Origin: Candidatus Melainabacteria bacterium
GTDB taxonomy: Bacteria > Cyanobacteriota > Vampirovibrionia > Obscuribacterales > Obscuribacteraceae
Direction of reading: 5' to 3'
Length of the DNA: 5,184 nt
Assembly: GCA_014380105.1 (NCBI GenBank)
Contig: JACMKL010000189.1
Coordinates: 1 to 5,184 of the forward strand
Under the pieces are notes generated by a model. The model did not search any database, was not told where the DNA came from, and was given only the letters and a program-made list of their open reading frames with translations. Positions 1-5,003 of the stretch are shown piece after piece; the first letter of the stretch is position 1, and each line of letters begins with the position of its first letter. Both the position numbers and the translations under genes were made by a program.

Positions 1-70
1 CCTACTCTGCTGGACGCGGCGTGAGCATGCGCGGCGCCTAGTCTCAAAAGTTTTCAGAACGCTGTTTACC

Positions 71-76
71 TGAGGA
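71..76 (+). promoter_or_regulatory. Ribosome binding site that fixes a TTG start
   Basis: TGAGGA lies 8 nt before the TTG at 85. It is the only good SD match near the 5' end of the phosphatase frame. The first internal ATG in that frame is at codon 155, after HAD motifs I and II, so the TTG start is needed to keep the signal peptide and the catalytic core. Confidence 0.65.
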
Positions 77-84
77 TTAACGCC

Positions 85-783
85 TTGAGAAGACTTCCGA
101 ACGCGTTTGGGTTAATCGTCGTGTGTGCGGCGGCATCATTAGGTACTTCATCAAACATCTTGCCGGCAGTCGCTATTCCGGCTGTCGACGTGAAGCCGCC
201 GATTCAAAAATTCAACGACTTCGGCAATCAGATTGGCATAGCCTTTAGCAAAACGCCTGCCTATACAAAAGAATTCGACGCCGCCATCGCGGATGCTTAT
301 AAAGCTTGCAAAGAAAAGCTCCCGGACGTTAAGGGCGGCAAAAAACTGGCGGTTGTTTCTGACGTCGACGAAACACTACTCGATAATCGACCCTTCTTCG
401 AAAAGCACACAAAATTCGATTGGCCTGCATTCACAACCTGGATCAATAGCGCCGACGCGCCGACACTGCCAAAAACCGCCAAGTTTTTGAGCTGGGCAAA
501 AGAGAATGGCTTTTCTGTTTTTCTAATCACCGGAAGACATGAAGGCATGCGCACCGGTACGGAAGCCAATCTCAAAAAGCACAACATCAAATATGACGAA
601 CTAATGATGCGTGCCGCCACATCCAATGCTAAAGCGGAGGCAGTCAAGGTACCACTTCGCGAGCAAGTGGAAAAGAAAGGCTACAACATCGTCGTCAACA
701 TCGGAGACCAGTGGTCCGACCTCTCAGGCGGCCACGCCATAGACTGCGAGAAATTACCGAATAAAATCTATTTTGTTCCGTAG
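85..783 (+). CDS. Exported HAD-superfamily acid phosphatase (class B / e(P4)-like, subfamily IIIB)
   Basis: A 232-residue phosphomonoesterase-type protein, probably secreted. Residues 1-30 form a signal peptide: a basic MRR start, a hydrophobic stretch, and an AVA cleavage site after A30. Cys14 is not in a lipobox because Val precedes it, so a lipoprotein is unlikely. HAD motif I is DVDET with nucleophile D93 and acid/base D95. Motif II is the ITGR segment with T149. Motif III is best placed at K188, in a K-x3-R pattern. Motif IV is GDQWSDL at 207-213, with D208 and D212 for Mg2+. The GY-x-IVVNIGDQWSDL ending is typical of the plant/bacterial acid phosphatase family. In this family the enzyme removes phosphate from small phosphomonoesters outside the cytoplasm; the substrate here cannot be read from sequence. 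Length fits the family. The start is TTG with a good SD site. Its last 16 bp overlap the end of the converging kinase-like gene. Confidence 0.9.
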   Translation: MRRLPNAFGLIVVCAAASLGTSSNILPAVAIPAVDVKPPIQKFNDFGNQIGIAFSKTPAYTKEFDAAIADAYKACKEKLPDVKGGKKLAVVSDVDETLLDNRPFFEKHTKFDWPAFTTWINSADAPTLPKTAKFLSWAKENGFSVFLITGRHEGMRTGTEANLKKHNIKYDELMMRAATSNAKAEAVKVPLREQVEKKGYNIVVNIGDQWSDLSGGHAIDCEKLPNKIYFVP

Positions 784-1970
784 AAAAGCTGCGCCATAAA
801 TGCGCACTCTTTCAATTCAGCGATACTAGAATAGCGCTCGCCTGGATCAGTCGCAGTGAGACGGGCTACGATAGTGTCCATCTGCTGCGATACTCGTTTA
901 TTGTACGAGCGTGGATGTAGTGCATCGACGCCTTTGACCGGCGACCGACCAGTGATCAAAAAGAAAAGCGTTGCGCCCATTGAGTACATGTTGCTGCGCA
1001 CATTCGGTTTCGAATCGCTTCGCTCCGGCGCCACATATTTCAGATATCCTTTACCTGCGCGCGCCACAAAGATATTTCGGCAGGGATCAGGACCGATGTC
1101 AGTCATCTTCAAAGTGTTGCCACGCCACATTTGTAGAATATCCGGCGTCATATCAATATGCACCACTGGTGATACCTGATCATGGAAATATCCAACCAGA
1201 TCTGACATTTGCAGAAGTAGACCAATAGCTACTTTCTCATCAAGTGGACCAAGCTGACGAATTTGTTTTTTGAGTGAAAAACCTTCCAAATATTGATGCA
1301 CAACATAGCCATAATCGCGATCGACAAAACTATCAAACAGAGGCACCACATTAGGATGATCAATGGCACCAACATAGCGTGCATATTTTAAAAAACGATC
1401 GGCATTAGACGGCATATCCTCTTCTTCTTGAATCAGATGGTACCGTTTTACAACCGCCACTTTTTTGACCAATTTACCATCGACATCAAGAACTTGATGG
1501 GAAGCCAGGTACGACGAACCATAGCCCGGTCGCTCGACTTGAAAAAGAATTTTGTAGGTACCATCTTTTAACTCTTCGCCTTCTTTCAAACGGTCAGAGT
1601 CACCAGGCATTGGCGGCGTCGACTCGAGAGGCGGCGAAAGCGATTTCATCCAGACATCGGTAAAACTTAAATCTGTACTACCGGTTGTGCGCTTTATGCT
1701 GACCGCGTTGAAACTTTTTCCGCCCGCGACGGCAGCAGCTTCAGCCAAACGCGCGTATTTGCTATCCGGAGAGGTATTGAGCGCCGAAAGCCAAAGGTCG
1801 GTATAACTCTGGTCGCGAGGCTTTCCGACCTGAGCCTCTTCGCCGGTCGTGTCATCGTCGCTACCGAGGAGATTGGTTTCCTTCAGGCGAAACAGCTGAG
1901 GTCCGCCGCTTGCGCTACGAGAGCGCCTCAGCAAACCTTTCACCATGCCTATCAGGTTTTTATCCGTCAA
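768..1970 (-). CDS. Serine/threonine protein kinase-like protein, probable pseudokinase
   Basis: A 400-residue cytoplasmic protein with no visible membrane segment. The first ~130 residues are low-complexity and carry two related motifs, YTDLWLSALN (56-65) and FTDVWMKSLS (103-112). The rest is a protein-kinase fold. Retained features are VAVVK with K175, HPNVV (205-209), catalytic-loop D273, DFG-loop D291, APE (314-316) and the late DPGERY arginine. Several key residues are altered. The glycine loop reads ERPGYG, lacking the first two glycines. No clear alpha-C Glu is seen (Tyr at its place). HRD is HID, the catalytic-loop Lys is T275, its Asn is I278, DFG is DIG, and the alpha-F Asp is Asn. 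The spacing of 18 residues from D273 to D291 is normal, so this is substitution rather than misalignment. Loss of Asn and Lys suggests weak or no phosphotransfer and a binding or scaffold role. The start chosen is TTG 1970, which has AGGAGA 6 nt upstream; an in-frame TTG at 1985 has no SD. It is probably co-transcribed with the upstream tolC-type gene. Confidence 0.85.
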   Translation of the reverse strand: MTDKNLIGMVKGLLRRSRSASGGPQLFRLKETNLLGSDDDTTGEEAQVGKPRDQSYTDLWLSALNTSPDSKYARLAEAAAVAGGKSFNAVSIKRTTGSTDLSFTDVWMKSLSPPLESTPPMPGDSDRLKEGEELKDGTYKILFQVERPGYGSSYLASHQVLDVDGKLVKKVAVVKRYHLIQEEEDMPSNADRFLKYARYVGAIDHPNVVPLFDSFVDRDYGYVVHQYLEGFSLKKQIRQLGPLDEKVAIGLLLQMSDLVGYFHDQVSPVVHIDMTPDILQMWRGNTLKMTDIGPDPCRNIFVARAGKGYLKYVAPERSDSKPNVRSNMYSMGATLFFLITGRSPVKGVDALHPRSYNKRVSQQMDTIVARLTATDPGERYSSIAELKECAFMAQLFYGTK

Positions 1971-1976
1971 GAGTAA

Positions 1977-1982
1977 TCTCCT
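1977..1982 (-). promoter_or_regulatory. Ribosome binding site that selects TTG 1970
   Basis: On the minus strand AGGAGA is followed by 6 nt and then TTG at 1970. The longer reading from TTG 1985 would put this strong SD inside the coding sequence as codons 2-3 and would have no SD of its own. The shorter start is therefore preferred. Confidence 0.6.
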
Positions 1983-1984
1983 CA

Positions 1985-2004
1985 AACAGCTTCGGTAAGC
2001 TGTT
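1985..2004 (-). promoter_or_regulatory. Perfect 8-bp hairpin directly upstream of the kinase ribosome site
   Basis: AACAGCTT and AAGCTGTT are exact inverted repeats with a 4-nt loop. In the minus-strand transcript the hairpin ends 2 nt before the AGGAGA SD, so it could limit ribosome access or protect the mRNA end. Read on the plus strand it is followed by CGGTTTT, which would be only a weak terminator, and no plus-strand gene is open just upstream. The structure is seen directly; the role is inferred. Confidence 0.5.
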
Positions 2005-2010
2005 CGGTTT

Positions 2011-2077
2011 TAGGGGACATAATTGGGCGCAACAGGCGACCAGGGATTAAACCCCCTAGTGTCTTTCAAGCCCAATT
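2011..2077 (-). other. Two crossing inverted repeats in the kinase leader (possible pseudoknot)
   Basis: In the spacer between the tolC-type gene and the kinase-like gene, TAGGGG (2011-2016) can pair with CCCCTA (2053-2058), and AATTGGGC (2021-2028) with GCCCAATT (2070-2077). The arms interleave in the order a, b, a', b', so the pairs could form a pseudoknot or compete as alternative folds. No known riboswitch class was recognised. The short arms may be partly chance; the 8-bp perfect arm is the stronger part. Confidence 0.3.
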
Positions 2078-2095
2078 TTAGGTCCGCCCTAACGC

Positions 2096-4072
2096 TTATT
2101 GCGTTACAAGTCTGCCAGATGACAAATTGTCAACAGATATCAGACCCATATCGCGCAAAAGTTGCGCTTGGGAAATATTAAACTGAATAATCGCGTCGGC
2201 TTTCGTAACCAGCGACTGGGTGAAATCTCGCTGTGCGTTAATGACGTCGATGTTTGTCCCTACGCCGTTTGCGAGTCTGACCCGAGCGAGGCGAAGTTCT
2301 TCTGCAGCGGACAAAACGCCTTTAGTGGCAACTTCTATCTGACGCTCTGCCGTTTGACTGGTCAGGTATGAGTCACGAACTTGCTGCAGAGTGTTAATCA
2401 GAGTCTGGTTCGAGCGCAAGAGCGCTTGCCTGGCGAGAGCCTTTTGCGAGCCCACCGTCATGGCTGTCGGCAAACCTAGCCCTTCCTGGTTCCAATCGAA
2501 CAAGAAGCCGATCGCATAGGATGGACGAATTTGGCGGGATTGAAAGGATGGTGGGGTAAAAACTTGCCCGGAGGCGGTGAGAGTACTGTTGAGCGCAGGA
2601 TTGACGAACTGGTTAATATTTCCAGTCGGGTTATTTCCGTTGCCTTGAGTAATATCAATTACGGAGCCTGTCGGAGGCGTGCCAGTCACGGGAACGTCGC
2701 GGAACGAGCCAGGCACAAACGCATATTTTTGCGAGAGCGTCTGTCCACTTCCTGTGATTGTGCCGAAGAAACTAAAGCGCGGATACAGGGGTGCGGCAGC
2801 TACCTGAACAGCCCGTCTGGCAGCCAGGCGCAGTTCTTCGAACTGTTTTAGTTCCGGACGATTTAAAATAGCCAGCGCGATAATGCGATTAATATCGATA
2901 TTGTTATCAAGCAAACGCACTTTTTTGACTTCCGGTTCTTGCGACAACAAGTTGACCGAAGAATTTAAATTGAGAGTTGTCGCTAACTGAATGGCAGTGC
3001 GACGCAAATCAACCTGCTGCAAGAGTAAATTTTGTTCGTCCCGCGCCAGCTGAGTTTCAGCCTGCAAGACCTGAAATTTGGTCCCTGTGCCAGCTCGTTG
3101 CAATTGTTGGTTGAGAGTGACCTGTGCTTTTGAAACATCTACGGCACGAGTTTGAATCTGCAACAAAGCCTGATTGCGGATCATGTTGTAGTAAGAACGT
3201 GTCACGGACAACAATGTATCGTTGACACTACCGCGCAATTGCTGCTTCGACGCTTTAAAAACATGCAACTGTTGGAGTGTTCCAAACATGACGCTGCCAC
3301 CACGAAATCCAAAAAAGCGGAAACCGGCTTGTGTGTTGACGTTTGGCGTCTGAAAAGTAATTGGAATTGTGCCGCCAAGGAATTGCGAACCTTGAATGAA
3401 TTGCGATTGGTAATTCATGATGGTGTCAGGGAGAAACCGCCCCATTTGGGAGGCTAAATCCCAGCGCTCAGAATTTACTTGCTCTTGTTGAATGCGAATA
3501 TCGAGATTGTTCTCCATTGCATAACGCAAGACATCGCGCAGATTAACTGACTGCGTGTAACTGGCTTCCAGCCTGATTGGAGGCAGACGCCCACCTATAC
3601 CAAGAGGGATCATTTGCTGCGGTTTTGGCAGAACAAGTTCGATTGTTTCGCCCATCAAATATCTGTTTCTAAAATCGCTCGCTTGCCCTTCGATAATCTG
3701 CACTTCTTGCTTGCGCTCACTCGGAGGAAGAGGCGAGGAAGTTAGTTCTCCCGGAGTGGAGACACCACCGGTCTGTCCATAATTTAGCTCTGTCGACACT
3801 GGCGCGCCGCTCGGCAAACCATCATTCGGCGCACTGTAATTAGGCGGCGTCGAATTCGGAACAGCAGACGACGGCGCGGTGGGCTGTGGCTGTACTGATG
3901 AATTCTTTGGATTGGACGGTGTAGACGAATTTACGGGTTGAGGCGGATTCGAAGGATATGTCAGCGTATCGTTTTGTGCAGTAACAGGCACGCAACCAAG
4001 TATGCATGACAACGCGAGGAGCGCCCCGGATGCGCCCGCGCGTCGATAGACTACTGGAGGCATTGTTCGCAT
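2096..4072 (-). CDS. TolC/OEP-family outer-membrane efflux protein with long low-complexity linker
   Basis: A 658-residue outer-membrane channel component of the kind that works with an inner-membrane pump and a periplasmic adaptor; neither partner is in the window. Residues 1-32 look like a signal peptide (basic YRR, hydrophobic core, cleavage at VTA before Q33). Cys23 (LALSC) or Cys27 (ILGC) could instead be lipidated, as in some OprM-type members. Residues 33-121 are a Pro/Ser/Asn-rich linker. Two OEP repeats follow, about 171-371 and 391-644. Their matching helices carry AGTGTKFQVLQAETQ (327-341) and NGVGTNIDVINAQRD (602-616), the internal duplication of this family. NRPEL (404-408) opens the second half, and a Gly/Asn/Thr-rich loop at 439-515 probably faces outside. 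It is longer than the usual 430-500 residues. The ATG at 4072 is chosen because GGTGA lies 8 nt upstream and the signal peptide begins there; the frame stays open to an ATG at 4174. Confidence 0.88.
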   Translation of the reverse strand: MRTMPPVVYRRAGASGALLALSCILGCVPVTAQNDTLTYPSNPPQPVNSSTPSNPKNSSVQPQPTAPSSAVPNSTPPNYSAPNDGLPSGAPVSTELNYGQTGGVSTPGELTSSPLPPSERKQEVQIIEGQASDFRNRYLMGETIELVLPKPQQMIPLGIGGRLPPIRLEASYTQSVNLRDVLRYAMENNLDIRIQQEQVNSERWDLASQMGRFLPDTIMNYQSQFIQGSQFLGGTIPITFQTPNVNTQAGFRFFGFRGGSVMFGTLQQLHVFKASKQQLRGSVNDTLLSVTRSYYNMIRNQALLQIQTRAVDVSKAQVTLNQQLQRAGTGTKFQVLQAETQLARDEQNLLLQQVDLRRTAIQLATTLNLNSSVNLLSQEPEVKKVRLLDNNIDINRIIALAILNRPELKQFEELRLAARRAVQVAAAPLYPRFSFFGTITGSGQTLSQKYAFVPGSFRDVPVTGTPPTGSVIDITQGNGNNPTGNINQFVNPALNSTLTASGQVFTPPSFQSRQIRPSYAIGFLFDWNQEGLGLPTAMTVGSQKALARQALLRSNQTLINTLQQVRDSYLTSQTAERQIEVATKGVLSAAEELRLARVRLANGVGTNIDVINAQRDFTQSLVTKADAIIQFNISQAQLLRDMGLISVDNLSSGRLVTQ

Positions 4073-4080
4073 TTTGAGGG

Positions 4081-4085
4081 TCACC
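4081..4085 (-). promoter_or_regulatory. Ribosome binding site supporting ATG 4072 of the TolC-type gene
   Basis: GGTGA on the minus strand, 8 nt before ATG 4072, matches the anti-SD end of 16S rRNA. The upstream in-frame ATGs at 4087 and 4174 have no SD or only a weak AGG at tight spacing. They would also leave about 5 or 34 extra residues before the signal peptide. Confidence 0.45.
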
Positions 4086-4180
4086 ATAAAGCGCTTGACG
4101 TCTATGTGAATCGCAAGCTTCAACGCAAAGTAAAACACATTTGCCGCTTTCGAATCCAATGGGATATCGTTCATAAACCT

Positions 4181-4217
4181 GCGAACGCAAGTCCTGACGC
4201 CACCACTAGTGGTTCGC
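4181..4217 (-). repeat. Inverted repeat with an internal 12-bp palindrome between hydrolase and TolC genes
   Basis: GCGAAC (4181-4186) and GTTCGC (4212-4217) are exact inverted repeats. They partly overlap a perfect 12-bp palindrome, ACCACTAGTGGT, at 4202-4213. The site lies between the stop of the hydrolase gene and the TolC gene. No T-run follows on the minus strand, so a classic intrinsic terminator is unlikely. A dimeric regulator's operator or an mRNA-processing hairpin is possible. The two structures share bases and cannot both fold at once. Confidence 0.35.
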
Positions 4218-4218
4218 T

Positions 4219-4773
4219 CTACTTTACGAGACGTTGTACGGATTTGAATGTTTCTGTATTGGATTCTACTAACATCTCAAACAAAGACGTTTCGACACTC
4301 GATAAAATGGCGCCAGAGCGGGTCATTTTGTCGATTCCGATATCTTTGTTCTTCGGATTGCGGCTCGAAATTGCGTCGACAACCAGATGTACTTGGTATC
4401 CTGACTCGATTAAGTCGTGCACAGTTTGATTGACACAAACATGCGCTTCAATTCCAGTGATAATTATTTGTTTGCGACCAATGCCTTCCAGGTGTGACAT
4501 GAAAGGCTCACTTCCGCAACAGCTAAAGCAACTCTTTTCAAAGAGTTTGTGGTCGCCCAGGCAGGCAGAAATTTCTGCCACAATATTGCCAAGACCTTGA
4601 GGATACTGTTCAGTTACTACAACGGGCAATTTAAGAATTTTGGCGGCTTCCGCCATTATCGAAATGTTTCGAGTTAGATTCGCAAAATCATTTATATGTT
4701 TGCGAAAGCTTTCCTGCACATCAACAATCAGAAGAACCGCGTCTTCTCTCTTCAATAGGTGGGGATGACGCAC
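4219..4773 (-). CDS. Isochorismatase-like cysteine hydrolase
   Basis: A 184-residue cytoplasmic enzyme of the isochorismatase/nicotinamidase-type alpha/beta fold. The catalytic triad is complete: D18 in LLIVDVQESF, K80 in FEKSCFSCCG, and nucleophile C113 in GIEAHVCVNQTV, with the usual cis-peptide region just before the cysteine. VTEQYPQGLG (about 53-62) and the C-terminal SSRNP, SGAILSSVE and FK-x2-Q-x-LVK segments resemble the ISOC1/ISOC2 and bacterial YcaC-like subgroup. True siderophore isochorismatases (EntB) and nicotinamidases look less similar. Family members hydrolyse amide or ester-like bonds; the substrate here is unknown. GTG 4773 is preferred because AGG lies 6 nt upstream. An in-frame TTG at 4788 would add five residues but has a pyrimidine-rich leader without SD. 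It is the first gene of a probable minus-strand unit with the TolC-type gene. Confidence 0.9.
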   Translation of the reverse strand: MRHPHLLKREDAVLLIVDVQESFRKHINDFANLTRNISIMAEAAKILKLPVVVTEQYPQGLGNIVAEISACLGDHKLFEKSCFSCCGSEPFMSHLEGIGRKQIIITGIEAHVCVNQTVHDLIESGYQVHLVVDAISSRNPKNKDIGIDKMTRSGAILSSVETSLFEMLVESNTETFKSVQRLVK

Positions 4774-4866
4774 TGTGAACCTGCCCAAAAAAGGAAGTCA
4801 AACTTTTCTCGCACATGAAATAGCTCTACATACCTGGCAACCAGATAATGCAGCCAATCGCACGCT

Positions 4867-4896
4867 ACTATACTGTATTCGGTATTGCTTGGTCTA
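4867..4896 (-). promoter_or_regulatory. Candidate sigma70-type promoter for the minus-strand unit, with a symmetric -10
   Basis: On the minus strand, TAGACC (4896-4891) is followed after 18 nt by TATAGT (4872-4867), which differs from the -10 consensus at one position. The -35 matches four of six bases. The same core read on the plus strand gives TATACT (4869-4874), so the -10 is nearly symmetric, but no fitting plus-strand -35 was found. It lies about 95 nt upstream of the hydrolase start, inside the divergent spacer. Confidence 0.3.
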
Positions 4897-4912
4897 AATG
4901 ACAGTCCGTTCG

Positions 4913-4928
4913 GGATTTTCCAAAATCC
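4913..4928. repeat. Perfect 7-bp inverted repeat with 2-nt centre, possible operator
   Basis: GGATTTT, CC, AAAATCC forms a 16-bp dyad in the divergent spacer, about 75 bp before the radical SAM start and near the candidate promoter. The 2-nt centre is too short for a normal RNA loop at full pairing, so a DNA-binding dimer site is more likely than a terminator. No regulator gene is present to assign it to. Confidence 0.35.
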
Positions 4929-4952
4929 GCAAAGCCTTACACAGACCGCAGC

Positions 4953-4986
4953 AGACAGTAGTCGCCAAAAGCTAAGACAACTGTCT
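4953..4986 (+). promoter_or_regulatory. Stem-loop in the leader of the radical SAM gene
   Basis: AGACAGT (4953-4959) pairs exactly with ACTGTCT (4980-4986) around a 20-nt loop, ending 4 nt before the ribosome site. A second GACAGT at 4900-4905 could pair with the same downstream arm, giving two alternative folds. Only the pairing is seen; a regulatory role is inference. Confidence 0.25.
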
Positions 4987-4990
4987 ATCA

Positions 4991-4997
4991 GAAGGAA
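4991..4997 (+). promoter_or_regulatory. Ribosome binding site for GTG 5004
   Basis: GAAGGAA, with its AAGGA core ending 7 nt before the GTG, is a good SD. The codon just before GTG, at 5001-5003, is an in-frame TAA, so no longer start is possible and the GTG is well fixed. Confidence 0.65.
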
Positions 4998-5003
4998 TTT
5001 TAA

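Noticed and set aside
1..73. End of an upstream gene on the plus strand
   Set aside because: All three plus frames are open at the edge and stop at 24, 41 and 73. The fragments are too short to show which, if any, is coding.
121..126. Lipobox at Cys14 of the phosphatase, as in e(P4) lipoproteins
   Set aside because: The residues before Cys are Val-Val, not Gly/Ala/Ser, and a better signal-peptidase I site follows at A30.
297..647. Minus-strand open frame of 116 codons inside the phosphatase gene
   Set aside because: It lies entirely within a well-supported gene with HAD motifs and shows no domain or SD of its own.
790..806. Hairpin TGCGC / GCGCA just after the phosphatase stop, as a terminator
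   Set aside because: The stem is only 5 bp with a 7-nt loop and no T-run follows; it also sits in the coding part of the opposing gene.
2078..2106. Two small hairpins at and after the TolC stop (TTAGG/CCTAA and TAACGC/GCGTTA) as a terminator
   Set aside because: Stems are 5-6 bp, they overlap each other, and the minus strand has no T-run after them, so termination is not supported.
3840..4190. Minus-strand open frame over the start of the TolC-type gene
   Set aside because: It is out of frame with the signal peptide and linker, shows no family features, and has Cys/Arg-rich noise.
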